21,694 bases of DNA from Pseudocercospora fijiensis CIRAD86 (Eukaryota; Ascomycota; Dothideomycetes; Mycosphaerellales; Mycosphaerellaceae). The translations under genes were made by a program, and so were the position numbers. The stretch is from assembly GCF_000340215.1 (NCBI RefSeq), contig NW_006921532.1, positions 9,965,418 through 9,987,111 on the forward strand, in the 5' to 3' direction. Each line of letters opens with the position of its first letter. Position 1 is the stretch's first letter. The notes under the pieces were generated by a model, which worked only from the letters and a program-made list of their open reading frames with translations, was not told the origin of the DNA and searched no databases. Shown here piece after piece: positions 1-11,076 of this stretch.

Positions 1-1490
1 GTAGAGGCATAACACTTATAAGCTCTTACGGATTAGGACGACGAAGCTCTTATAATAATGTATCGGCGAGGTCTTAAGGACAACGTTAAAGACGAGCTTA
101 TACGCGACGGTAGAAAAATAGATAATATAGGAACATTAGTTAAGGTTACGATCGATCTCGACGATAGGCTCTACGAACGAGCTTTGGAACGACGTTATAA
201 TTCTAAGACTTCTAGAAAAGCTAGTTATACTCCTAGATACGATAATAGACGAAACTATAGTACCTACGATAAACCAAAAGGGAACAACTACTACGGTACG
301 CAACCAATAGAGCTAGACGCTACCTAAAAGGGTCGAGCAATTAAAGGAAGAAAAGGCAAGAGTTCGCCTAAGAAAGCAGGAAGATTGACTTGCTATACGT
401 ATAGCAAGGAAGGCTATATAGCACGGAACTGCCGCGGCAAGAATATAGTGCGACGCGAACAGTTTAATATAATACAACGAAAGGACTCGGGCAGAGAAGG
501 CTACCGAATAGTAGTAGAGCTATACTCTATTAATAACGCGCCGAGGACCTACGTAGAGGTCGTAAAGGAAGAGCTACGACAAATCTGTATAATAGTACGA
601 CGACAAGAACCCGTATATAGAGCCCTTTACTAGAGATTCTATTACGACGACTAATGCCAAATTCATTATTCTGCTAAAGTAGAAGCAGGATTCTTCCCTT
701 AGATTAGGCGACTCGTACGAGAAGATGCGAAATCCTAGTTAGAAGAAGAAACGATTGATAAATCTTACTTAGATGCCGACGATAAAGAAAACCGAGATCC
801 GGAAGCTTCATTCCCTCCCGGGGAGGAGTTAGGAGCTATCCTAGAAGTACCGGAGTCCCCTTAGCAAGAGGAGGAATAGCAAGAAGATTCAGAAGGAAGT
901 CTAGATACCGAGGAAGAAACTACGAATAAAGAGAGTGAAGACGAATTCGGAATTAACGACGATACGATCCTTACATTTACAATAGATATACCTATAGTAG
1001 CGCGAACAATCGCCTTGCATCTAGTACGCAAATACGAGGAAATGTTTCTAAAGGTTAACGGACAACGGAAGGTCGATCCTATCTAATTTGATTATTTCTA
1101 GATAAGCTTACGGGCAAAATTCTAGAATCACCCCCGGATACCTATAGACTATGCGTACTATAACTTCATTACGGAGCGAGTACCGATAGGAAGCACAATT
1201 ACGCCCTACGGATACGTCCTACCCGACGAAAGGACGATTATTACTCAAGATATACGTTAGACGGTCTAGCGATTAAATCAGCAATACCGAAAGGCTATAG
1301 TAGCGCAGGGACGGGATATATATAACGATACCCTCGAGGAAAAATTATATACCGAAGAAGCACGAACGGCAGGACTACGGATCCGTAACTAGTTAGAACA
1401 ACGTTAGGCTGCTAATTAGTCGGGAAACGGACCAACTCTCTAGATTAGAGCGTTCTAAGAGAGTTCCTTAATACCGAAAGCGCTTAAGTA
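1..1490 (+). pseudogene. gag: gag pseudogene of element 1, with CCHC zinc knuckle and long acidic C-terminal extension
   Basis: Gag forms the virus-like particle and binds the element RNA. The frame (codons starting at 1, 4, 7...) is already open at the window start and holds capsid-end sequence such as GLKDNVKDELIRDGRKIDN near 80. A Ser/Arg/Tyr-rich linker follows, then a nucleocapsid knuckle at 391-432 (CYTYSKEGYIARNC). In the knuckle the second Cys and the His of CCHC are both read as Tyr, the change expected from RIP of TGC and CAC codons. Downstream an acidic stretch (about 740-960) and a further block of about 150 residues remain open except for TAA/TAG. Pol follows in the -1 frame relative to gag. 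The N-terminus is missing and the C-terminal limit is approximate. Confidence 0.85.
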
Positions 1491-1499
1491 TTAACAGCA

Positions 1500-4400
1500 G
1501 TCTTCCGCACAAAAGTTATCGTTAACGGGCACCCGACGAGTGCATTAATAGATTCCGGAGCGAGCGGGAACTTTGCCTCCGAATTATTCGTTAAAAGCCG
1601 AGGGATCGCAACCCGAAGTAGAAGAGAAGGAGCGTATAAACTTATAGCAGTAGATAGGTCACCGCTACCTAGTATAGAACGAGAAACGATACCGTTACTA
1701 CTAGCTATCTAACAGCACTACGAGGAGATTGTCTTAGATATTACTAATATAGCTAGTTATAATATTGTATTAGGCATACCTTAGTTGAGAAAGCATAACC
1801 CGGTCGTAGACTAGAGAAAAGGAGTACTTACATTTAAGGAATGCGACTATATAATCGGCATTCAACCTATATAGCGGCAGCGTTCGTAGGTAGATAAGAT
1901 TAACAAACGTAGGGCGACTCGTAAGACGTTTACGTCGACAGGAATTACGGAGAACCGTATTCAACCCGGATCGACACTACCGTTAGGTTAGGAGGGTTAT
2001 AATAATAATTACGGGAAGGATAGAAGTTATACACTATCGAAGAATGAAACTAGAATCTCGGACCTAGACATTCCTAAAGAGTATACTAAGTAGAAGCGAC
2101 TCTTTAAAGAGGAGAGAGGCAAGGCAGCCTTACCTAAACACCAACTATAGGATTATAAGATACACTTATAGCCTAGGAAAGAGCCTCTATAGGGACCCTT
2201 ATACGCAATGTCTAAGAAAGAGCTCAAAACCCTAGATAAGTAGCTAAAAGAGAAATTAGAAAAAGGCTAGATACGGAAGTCGACATCCTCGGCAGCCTCA
2301 CTAGTAATGTTCGTTCCGAAAGCCGGATTAGACGAAGGACGGCTAGTAGTCGATTTTAGACGACTTAACGACATCACAATTAAGAATCGGTACCCACTAC
2401 CGAACATCGAAGAAATACAAGACCGATTAACTAGATTAGACTAGTATACGAAGATTGACCTACGCGATGCGTTTTACGCAATACGTATAGCAGCTAGATA
2501 CGAATGGATAACAGTATTCCGAACAAGATATAGGCTTTACGAATTCTTAGTTATACCTATAGGACTTACAAATGCCCTAGCGTTATATTAAGACCTTATA
2601 AACGAAGTCCTCCGAGACCTTCTAGATATATACGTTATCGCATATATAGACGATATCTTAGTCTATACTAAAGGAGCTCTCGCGGACTATATACGAATAG
2701 TGTAGGACGTCTTCGAACGATTTACTCAAGTAGGATTTAAGACTGCACCTAAGAAATGCGAATTCTATAAGAAGGAAGTCAAATTCCTAGGATTTATTAT
2801 TAGCACTATAGGAATCAGGATCGATCCAGAAAAAACCAAGTCAATATAGGAATAGCTAACGCCTATATGCGTTAAAGACGTACAATCATTCCTAGGATTA
2901 GCTAACTATAATAGGAAATTCATCGAGGGCTATTCTAAGACAGCGGTACCCCTTACGGAGCTTACGAAGAAAGACAAGAAATGGAACTAAAGCACGAAGG
3001 AAGACGAAGCGTTTAAGTAGCTAAAGAAGCAATACGTTTCTACGCTAACGCTACGATTATTCGATAGGAGTAAGGCGGTCTAGATAGAAACAGACGCGTC
3101 GGATAGGGCTATAGGAGCATGCCTTATACAGGAGTATAACGGGAAACGATACCCGGTAGCCTATTACTCGAGAAAGATGTTACCCGCGGAACAGAACTAC
3201 GACATCCATAATAAGGAGCTACTTATAATAGTTGCATTACTATAACACTAGCGAGTATACGCGGAAGGAGCACTAAGTCTTACGATTCTTTCTAATTATA
3301 AGAATCTAACTTACTTCACTACGACTAAAGTACTAACCCGAAGACAGGCCCGCTAGTCGGAGCTACTAGGGCAGTACAAGTTCGAAATCCGCTATACCCT
3401 AGGACGCGAGAACGGACGAGCCGACGCACTAAGCCGCCGTAGCGACTATATAGAGGGTTACGAACCAGTACAGCAGCAAATATTAAAAGCAAACTAAGAC
3501 GGAAGCCTTAGTACTAACACAAAAGAATTCAACTACATTATACGAGTTCTTTAGGATATAGAAGAACAGTTCCCAATCGAACATGGGAAATACTAAGTAC
3601 CTAAGGAACGAGTTACGGAGTGTATACGACAACACTACGACGGACTAGAAAATAGACACCCTAGAGTTTCAAAAACAATAGAACTAGTTAAGCGAAGCTT
3701 CGGATTCCTATACATACGACAACGAGTTCTAGAATATATTAAGAAATGTCTACAATATCAGCGTAATAAGGCTGATAGATACGCTAGATATAGACATATC
3801 CAATTTAGGACGCCACTAGATAAACTATAGGACGAGGTTACAATGGACTTTATTACGAAACTACCGAAGTCTAAGGATCCGGTTACAGGATATAGCTACG
3901 ACATAATACTTGTTATAGTCGATAGGCTTACGAAATACGCACACTTCATTCCTACTAACGAAGCAAGCACGGTAGAGCAACTCGGATACCTCGTACTAGA
4001 TAGACTTGTACGATACTACGGATTTCTAAAGACCTATATTACGGATAGAGACAAGCTCTTTATATCAAACTACTAGAAGACGCTTACAGCGATACTTAGA
4101 ATTAAGCACAAGCTATCAACGGTATACTATCTACAGACAGACGGCTAAACGGAAGTTAAGAATCAGGCCTTAGAGGTATACTTACGGCACTACGTCAATT
4201 ACGTACAAAACAATTAGGCATCGCTACTGCCTATAGCACAGCTTGCACTAAATAACTAACAATCTAAGACTACGAAAGAGACACTATTCTTCGCTAATTT
4301 TAGGAAACATCCGTAGCTATTCGGGGAATAGTATTTACAGCATCTATACGCGGATAAAGCGATAGTCGCTTTAGAAGACTTGAAGCAGGTGTATAAAGAA

Positions 4401-4859
4401 TTGCAAAGGGCAATTGCCGAGTCTTAAGAGAAGATTACGGGACTATATAATACTAAACGAAAAATGGCACCTTAGCTAAAAAAGGGGGATAAGGTCTACC
4501 TCCTAATAAAGAATCTGAAAACCCGGAGATCGACTAAGAAACTAGACTACGTTAAAGTCGGGCCATTTCTAATTAATAAGCCTAAAGGACCAGTTAATTA
4601 CCGACTCAAACTACCGGACGACGCGAAAATCCACCTAGTATTCTATATCTCTATGCTAGAACCTACAGACGCCGAAACACCGTATTAAGAAACATTTCAC
4701 TTCTAACTTAAGGAAGAAAACGAGTTTAAAGTCGAAAAGATCCTAGATCAGCAAGGTTAGAAATACCTTATTAAATAGAAAGGATACCTACATTTAGAAA
4801 ACACCTAGGAACCAAAAGAAAACCTGCAGAACTATTAGCAGATAATCAAAAATTTTTAA
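1500..4859 (+). pseudogene. pol: pol pseudogene of element 1: protease, RT, RNase H, integrase, chromodomain
   Basis: One uninterrupted frame of about 1,120 codons with only TAA/TAG breaks. The protease has ALIDSGASGNF (1542-1574). RT has VVDFRRLND near 2346, and the catalytic box YIDDILVYT starts at 2643 with both Asp kept. RNase H has [12 protein letters not shown] (3084-3119). The integrase has MDFITKLP at 3843, TDRD near 4040 and the catalytic Glu at 4152, so the D,D,E triad is still readable. The chromodomain (about 4728-4857) runs from VEKILDQQG through KGYLHLENT to a final IIKNF and TAA at 4857; its aromatic Trp positions are now stops. Chromodomains of this class steer integration to modified histones. 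The gene is dead, but RIP is the only lesion type seen: no frameshift. Confidence 0.95.
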
Positions 4860-4881
4860 AACCGAACAAAAAAGAAATAAC

Positions 4882-4942
4882 TAGTATAGGAATTGAACCT
4901 ACGACCTCTTAGACCCTATCGATCATAGCGCCTTAGAGTTCT
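4882..4942 (-). other. possible tRNA-like remnant (T-arm) in the 3' non-coding part of element 1
   Basis: On the minus strand GTAGGTTCAATTCCTAT has the shape of a tRNA T-arm (5-bp stem with one wobble pair, TTCAATT loop), preceded by AGGTC as in a variable loop and, further upstream, CTAAGGCGC as in a D-arm end. I could not find a matching 5' acceptor strand or a clean anticodon stem, so it is not a functional tRNA. It may be a captured or RIP-decayed tRNA piece or chance similarity. Confidence 0.25.
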
Positions 4943-5084
4943 TAACGACCTAGGGTAGTGTAGCTCGAGGAGCGGGGACTCCAATAGTATACCTAGCAAC
5001 TATGTCTTTTATAGCTAAGAATCATACTACTAGACCAACTAGCTAGAAGATGAAATGGATAGGAAACATTAAAAATATATACCT

Positions 5085-5669
5085 TTAGGATACTAGACTC
5101 TCGGCACTCCTACTAGGAATTTCAGAGGTAGGCTAGGACGTCCTATCTAGACGACTCTAGTTATGAGGCGACATCTATAATCGGCTATCTAGGGGAAACG
5201 GCTCGTTAGCAGGTAACGAGAATATTATCGGCTCTATAGGCGAAGAACCTAGCTCTCTTTCGAGCTCCTCCGCCTATTAAATAGAGGCTTCCTCTACCTT
5301 AAGAGCTTATACCTCCCGATCTTCCTTTATACGCAGCGACTTACGTAAGCGACGGACCTTTACGCGATGCTCGAAAAGCTTCCGCGTAAGGAGGTCTTCC
5401 TCCTCTTCGGCCGCTTCGAGATCTTTAGCTATCTTTAGGCGCGCCTTCCGGATTTTTTTATACTCTATACGAGTAACTTGTATATTACAGGACTAGCCGT
5501 ATAGGGCGCACTCGGAGCAGCGGCCGGAACGGAGATCGACTTTGCAGGATTTATCGGCCTATTCGCAATAAAAGTAGCGGATCGGCATTTCGAGGCAGTC
5601 GGCAAGGATGTTATTTACGATATTTTCCTTACGCTAACGAGAAGACAAGTCCTTTAATGACTTTAGCAT
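5085..5669 (-). pseudogene. antisense accessory ORF of element 1: Cys-rich (zinc-binding-like) plus coiled-coil protein
   Basis: A frame of about 195 codons runs opposite to pol between the pol stop and the 3' LTR, starting at ATG 5669 (MLKSLKDLSSR). Residues about 35-65 hold a Cys cluster (YCE, SCKVD, GRCSECALYG, SCN) resembling a small zinc-binding or Zn2Cys6-like module. It is followed by a long charged helix rich in Glu, Lys and Arg (DLEAAEEEEDLLTRKLFEHR, VKVRRLRKSLRIKEDRE) that should form a coiled coil, then a Pro/Ser-rich tail. Only RIP-type stops interrupt it. The Cys-cluster-plus-coiled-coil layout resembles hypothetical proteins I associate with filamentous fungal genomes; function unknown. 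Its place inside the element suggests an antisense accessory gene, but capture of a host or foreign gene is also possible. The 3' end is chosen at TAA 5085-5087. Confidence 0.7.
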
Positions 5670-5718
5670 AGCAAAGAAGTTAGAATTAGAAAGTTCCGGA
5701 ATAAGGGACTATCCCGCT

Positions 5719-5733
5719 TAAGGAGGGGGATAG
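5719..5733 (+). other. polypurine tract of element 1
   Basis: A purine-rich run (AAGGAGGGGGATAG) lies immediately 5' of the LTR start. This is the expected place for the primer of plus-strand DNA synthesis in LTR retrotransposons. Confidence 0.7.
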
Positions 5734-6079
5734 TATTACGGATCTAATTAGTTAGAGTCCTTACATAATCTTAGAGCGACGCTAAGACTAGTAGGCTAAG
5801 CTGTCGCTCTATCTTACTAGGAGCGATAGGAGCGGTCGAGAGCGATAGCGTCGCTTACGTCGCTTACGACTACAGACAAGATGTCTCCTTTATATTTAGG
5901 AACGCCGGAATGCCCTTATAGCTCGAGGCGTTCAACTCATATTACTTACTCACTAATTAGAATTACCTTTGTACCAATTATTCTGTCTCTGCCTCCCGCT
6001 TGTGTTAGCCTCTCTAAAGAAGCCTCGGCTTGCACGTAATAAGAAGTCACTTAACGATCTGTCGCGAGTAACCGTAACA
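5734..6079 (+). repeat. 3' LTR of element 1 (346 bp)
   Basis: It begins TATTACGG (TGTTACGG before a TpG to TpA change) and ends CCGTAACA, giving an 8-bp inverted terminal match. It directly follows the purine tract, and at its right edge the integrase frame of element 2 resumes at base 6080. It holds a short direct repeat (CGCTTACGT, about 5860) and inverted GAGCGATAG-type blocks. The second half (about 5940-6065) keeps clearly more TG and CA than the surroundings. The target-site copy on the right should be 6080-6084 (CTACT); the partner copy is outside the window. Confidence 0.85.
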
Positions 6080-9000
6080 CTACTATAGCGTAGCATTCTG
6101 CCTCTCTGTTTAACCGTTAGTCTATAGATAGAAGGCTATTAATAGCCGATGCTTTAGTCTTAGCTATAGGCATATTTCGCTCTAATAGTGCGATATTAGT
6201 ATCGATCCGCGATTAGATACTATCCCCTTAGGGGTTCCCTAATAGATATAGAAGATGTTATTCTATAGCGCTTCTACTATATTAATAGCAGTCTAATCTT
6301 TCCGCGCCGGGATATATCGAGCGCCTTTAGTAAATCGATCTACTATAATAAGAATAGTATTATATATATCCTTGCTGCCCCTACGCTTAGTAGGAGGAAG
6401 GCCTATAATAAAGTCTATTATAAGCTCTATAAATAGCTTCTTTAGGATAGGAAGTAAAGACAGCTCGCTAAATAGCAAGTGTTTTAGTGCTTTAATACGC
6501 TAGTATACTACGTAGGTCTATATATATTCTTTTATATACTGCTTACTATTTAGCTAGTAGTATATACGCGATAGTAGCTCGTACGACTTCTCTATACTAT
6601 AGTAACTAGCAAGCTTACTATTATAGTGCCGCTTTAAAAGCTCTTGTCTAATCGATTGTTTAGCGGGGATATAGTATCTACCCTTAAACTTTAAGTAACC
6701 CTTATAATCGATCGACTAGTTACTCTTACTAGATCGAGTCGTTCGTCTACTTATAAGCTTATTAATACGTTCGATAGTAAAGGCGTCCCTCTACTAAGTA
6801 CGTAATAGCTTATCTACAAACGATTAACTATCCCTATTTGTAAGGTTATTCAATAGCACCCTCGCTATCGAACGAGGTACGTATTATATATATCTAATAG
6901 TACTAGCAGCCGGAATAACTATAACCTCTTCTATAGTACTATTGCTATATAGGCTATTACTATAGATAGTAATGTCTTTAATCGAGTTATTATAGCTCGA
7001 GCGATCTACGTCCTTTCTAACGCGTACTAGAAGAACGATAACTCCGCTATAGTATTTATTGCCGCCGCGGGGTCCGGAAGTCCGCTTATCCTACGCTTGC
7101 TTATTAATAATATAGGCTATAGCAATCTTATACTATAGGATTAGAACTAAAGAATTAATATATTAAGTCTCGCTATTGTAATTAGGTCGCCTCGATAGGC
7201 TATTAGTAGGGTTACTTACGCCTAGCTAATATAATATATTAAAATTAAACCTAGCGAGGTAGACGGCCTATCTAGCCTATCGACCTATAACCCTTATAAC
7301 CTTAGTAATACTACGTAGGTTGTTATAGTCTATATAGACCTAAATAGGGTGCTAAGTACTATCGAGATAGTAGCGCTAATACTTAAAGGCTTCTGCGATT
7401 GCTAAGAGCTCTTACTCGTAGGTCTCGTAACGACGCTCTACGTCGATTATCTTTCGTAAGAAGAAGGCAATCGGGTACTAATAGGTGTTATTAGCTTGCT
7501 GTAATATAATAGCTAATATAGCGAACTGTAAAGCGTTAGTCTTAATACGGATCTGCTTGCTTAGTACGAAATAGTGTAACAAAGGGACTTTAGTAAAGCG
7601 CTGCTTTAGGCCGTTAAAAGCGGCTTGTGTTTTGTTAGTCTATTTAAACTCTATAGAAGGGTTGGCCTTAGTCTTAGTAAGCTTAGTTAGCGGCATTATA
7701 TGCCTCGAATAGCCTTTAATAAATCGACGGTAAAAGTTAGCAAAACCTAGGAATAATTAGAGTTCCTTAACGCTAGTAGGTGTTAGCTGTTTAGTAATAG
7801 TTTTAATCCGATTAGGATTAGCTTTAACACTATTAGTCGATATAAGGAAGCTAAGGAAGGATACCTCCTTAGTAGCAAAGGTGCATTTAGAAGGCTTGTA
7901 ATATAAGCTATAGGCTCGTAGGCGGTTAAGTACCTTATAGACTATAGCCTAGTACTCCGCGATATTAGGTAAGTATATATAAACTAGGATATTATCTAGA
8001 TAAACTATACAGAGGTAGTCTAATAGGCCGGATAGGGCCCGATTAATATAGGATTAGAATATAGTAGGGGCATTAGCTAGCCTAAATAGTATAACTAAAT
8101 ACTCGAAATAGCTGTAGCGAGTACAGAAGGCTGTTTTCTATTTATCGCCCTTGCGAATACAGATACGATAGTACGTATCCTTAATGTCTAATATAGTATA
8201 AAAGCAGGCGCTAGATAGGCGATCGAGGGTCTCGTTAATAAGCGGAAGTAGATAGCGGTCCTTAATAGTAACAGTATTAAGTCTACGGTAATTAATATAT
8301 AAGCGTAGGCTACTATCCTTCTTTAGAACAAACAGGATTAGTATACTAGCAGGGCTATTGCTATACTAAATCCTACTATTAGCTAGGTTCTTATCTAGGT
8401 ATTTACGCAATATAGCAAGCTTACGCTTACTAAGGTTATAGAGTAGCCTAAAAGGAACCTCCTTGCCCTCTATAATATCGATCTTATAGTCTGTCTTTTT
8501 AAACATAGGCAATGTCGATACTAGGTAGTATTTCAATATATTAATATAGGTTTCTCGAATAGGCTAAGGTATACGAGCAGGCTAATTAGGGTCTATACTA
8601 TTAGGGGGTATAGGTTTATCGTTATCTCTACCGAGAAGATTAGTAGTCGGATTAGCTAAGGCGGGTGTTAGGTTGCTAATAAACAGAACCTTAACATTAT
8701 TAGGACACTCGCTAATATTAATATATTTAATATCTTCTTTTCGAGCGATTCTAAATCGCTACTATTAGCTGCCTAAGATTATAGCTATAGCGTATTGCTT
8801 AAGAATAGAGTTACTAAGGACAATATTAGCTAGAAGGTTGTCTATATCTACTACGTAGGCAGTAAAGTCTAGTAGGCGTTTATTACCGAGGTCGTCTTTT
8901 AGAACTATATAAATATAGTAGGCTCTATAGGTTAAGTGCCGAGCGTTATTAAACTAAGCAAGGATTCGTATATTAGTCCTATTTAGTTGTCGGAGGTCTA

Positions 9001-9190
9001 ATTGCTTAGCTAGGCGATAGTTAATAAGGGCGCTAACTAAATTGCCGAGGTCTAGTATACTATTGCTTCTATAGTTAGTACTATATATATCCTATATAAG
9101 ACAGGTACGTCTAATAGCTAGTATAATGTCGATAGTTTTACGCCGTATAAGGCTAACAGTTAGTACGGCGCTTATTCTTTTTTCGACTTA
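6080..9190 (-). pseudogene. pol: pol pseudogene of element 2 (protease, RT, RNase H, integrase), truncated
   Basis: One minus frame holds everything. The protease-like SILDLGNLVSALINYRLAK is near 9050. RT has KDSSLRLYINYRRLN and VTIKDRYLLPLINETLDR (about 8225-8320). The YxDD box reads YLDN (7991-8002), the second Asp changed to Asn. The thumb/connection has [16 protein letters not shown] (about 7700-7750). RNase H has PIAFFLRKIIDVERRYETYE (about 7410-7475). The integrase has IDFIIGLPPTKRRG, IIVDRFTKGARYIPARKD, GTPKGIVSNRGS (Asp to Asn) and TERQN with the catalytic Glu at 6104-6106. The frame is readable up to base 6080, where the LTR of element 1 begins. Many TAA/TAG codons, no frameshift seen. 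Confidence 0.93.
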
Positions 9191-9600
9191 TTAAAAGGGC
9201 CGATAGAGGTAGAATTAGCGGTAGAGAGGTGCCTCCTATACTTAGCGGAAGCACGGTCAATTCGGGTCTAATCCTTAGGTTTGTCGCATTAGCCTAGTAG
9301 GTAGCTAGTGCTATTATAGTTATAGCACTTTAATCTAGTTAGGACATTGCCGTAGACATTGCTACTATTATTAGCCGAGCGGTTAGTATTATAGGGATAC
9401 GAGCCCCTTCTACGGCCCCTATTACGGCCTCCTCTATATAGCCGTCAGGTACGGCTCCTTCTACGGTTAATATTACTATTTATATTATCAGCATTGTTAC
9501 CTTAGTAGGGGCCTTAGTTTCCTCCGTAGGCACTACAGTTGCTACGGTTAGTACTAGCTAGTCGGATCCTCGATTCTCGTCGTTACGTTATAGAAACTTT
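9180..9600 (-). pseudogene. gag: gag (nucleocapsid part) pseudogene of element 2
   Basis: The minus frame shows an Asn/Arg/Gly-rich nucleocapsid (ASTNRSNCSAYGGN, later RRRSRT and RGGRNRGRRRGSYP) followed by a CCHC-type knuckle at 9286-9327 (CYNYNSTSYLLG then Cys), with the second Cys and the His read as Tyr. A short basic and Ser-rich tail ends at a stop near 9180, and pol follows in another frame. Upstream of about 9590 the capsid part is not recognisable and the fold-back repeat at 9608-9689 begins, so gag is 5'-truncated. Confidence 0.75.
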
Positions 9601-9607
9601 TTTACTA

Positions 9608-9689
9608 ATCGCGACGATCCTATCGATAGGATCGCTTAGGATCTTTAGGATCGTACGTTAAAGATCTTGTCTAATAGGATCGTCGCGAT
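9608..9689. repeat. fold-back repeat with 16-bp perfect arms
   Basis: ATCGCGACGATCCTAT (9608-9623) is matched by its exact reverse complement at 9674-9689, with a 50-nt loop. The left arm overlaps a separate 20-bp perfect palindrome (9615-9634), and the loop holds further AGGATC copies. It sits where the gag of element 2 stops being recognisable, so it may mark a rearrangement or insertion edge. Confidence 0.75.
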
Positions 9690-9740
9690 CTAGAAATTCT
9701 AGTAAATCTAATCGTAGTTAGAATTTTATTCTTTACTATT

Positions 9741-9759
9741 CGACTCGTATATCGAGTCG
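9741..9759. repeat. short hairpin, 7-bp stem
   Basis: CGACTCG, a TATAT loop, then CGAGTCG. A further CTCGAGTCG follows directly. No terminator or regulatory role can be claimed. Confidence 0.5.
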
Positions 9760-11026
9760 GGCTCGAGTCGTCGTAGGTACTAGTACTACCCTTTAAATTA
9801 CATTTTCTATCGGATCTGTATATTATACGATTATTGCTTCTACTAATATCTAACGTTTATACGTATACTCGGGTAACTACCGGCATTTGTATACGTCTAC
9901 TACGTATACTAAGTTAGTACCGACTTAGCGACCGACTCGTATAGTATTAATAGATTTCGTTATATTATATAGGGTATCTATTTATTACGGTTAATAAGAA
10001 TGTATTCCATTCGTCCTCTACGGCTATATTAAAGCGATATACCTCTACCTTCTTTCGTTTGTTTCCTTTCGACTTCTTCTTCTCTTTTACTATATATCTC
10101 CTAATTCTTCGATCCTACGTCTCCTCGTTAAATGCTATCTCCTTAACTTTACCGCCGTCCGCCTCTATATCCGTCTACTATATCTACTCCCCCTCTTCTA
10201 GCCCTAATATATCCCTAACGCGATTACTTACCGCCGCGAATAAAGTCTTATCTATCACATAAGACCAGTTAGAATATCTGCTATTCGCATAGTAATTAGC
10301 GCGTAATCCTTTCCCTATTATAACCACTACGGTATATCTACACCTTTTATACTAACCGTCTTTAGTTCTACTACATTCTATTGTCTCGGTTGCACTTGTA
10401 CCGTTGCCTCCCTATACTAAAGCAAACGGATTAGTAGCCTCCGTCGGCTCCTAATCTATCGCCTAGAAACTACTCTATAGTATAGGTAGTCTAATATCGC
10501 TTTTCTTAGGTAGGGCCTCCGCCTCCGCTAACTTATCTATTATATTGTCGCCGGCTTTAAGTTATTTACTTAATTGTTACCCGGTAGACGCTTTAGGACC
10601 TATCGATTATATTAGTAGGTAAGAGAAATACGGCGCTCGTAGACTATTCTTACTATAGCGCTCGATCGATCCGCCTTTATCGTCGGAATCTAAAACGACG
10701 TCGATTGCTATAAGTATATCGATATCGTTACGTACGCTCTCGAAGTTATTTATTAATAATTTAGGGGTATCCTATACTCTACCTATATACCGTACGTATA
10801 TCTTCTACGCTTTCGATAACCGAAGGTTACGAGTAGCTTAATCCGTCGCATTCTACGTAGTTATCCGATCTAGGAATAGCTAGTATATTAACTTGTAATC
10901 TAAGGCTAGCTAGATCGCTTTACCTCTAACTTTAGTTAAATACGACTCTATCGACTATCCGGTTAGTATTCTACTAAGTACTATAGCGGTAGACAATATT
11001 ATAAAAGGGGTAACTTTATAGTAGTA

Positions 11027-11076
11027 CTATTTAATATATATCTTCTAGCCTCGCCGATCCTACCGGAGTAGTATAC
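11027..11076 (-). other. candidate second intron in the unknown long gene (50 nt)
   Basis: A GTATAC donor after CGG and a TTAAATAG acceptor bring the LVSLYTNV frame in phase with the TPFIILSTAI frame. The branch site is weak, so a small indel in the gene is an alternative. Confidence 0.4.

Larger units (their letters stand above)
1..6079 (+). mobile_element. Ty3/Gypsy chromovirus (element 1), 5' end outside the window
   Basis: LTR retrotransposon read on the plus strand in the order gag, protease, reverse transcriptase, RNase H, integrase, chromodomain, antisense accessory ORF, purine tract, 3' LTR. The Gypsy domain order and the chromodomain at the end of pol identify a chromovirus. The element is cut by the window start inside gag, so the 5' LTR and primer binding site are not visible. 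It is RIP-mutated: the pol frame keeps phase for more than 3.3 kb but has dozens of TAA/TAG codons at Gln/Trp positions. It lies inside the integrase gene of element 2. Family assignment is firm; the exact clade is not determined. Confidence 0.93.
6080..9600 (-). mobile_element. second Ty3/Gypsy element (element 2), interrupted by element 1
   Basis: Reading the minus strand from about 9600 to 6080 gives gag nucleocapsid, protease, RT, RNase H and integrase. It is a different lineage from element 1: the protease and RT motifs differ and the RT box is YLDN. Its 3' half beyond the integrase Glu motif is missing because element 1 has inserted there. No 5' LTR or primer binding site could be recognised beyond 9600, so the 5' end is also truncated or overwritten. 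RIP-mutated throughout. Confidence 0.9.

Noticed and set aside
1770..1964. Minus-strand 64-codon open frame inside pol of element 1
   Set aside because: It overlaps the in-frame protease/RT linker of pol and has no recognisable motif; a shadow of the plus-strand gene.
10059..10262. Plus-strand 67-codon open frame, Ser/Leu-rich with hydrophobic start
   Set aside because: Pyrimidine-rich first positions; it is antisense to the Lys/Glu-rich end of the unknown gene at 9965-12591. The apparent signal peptide is an artefact of reading Lys codons backwards.
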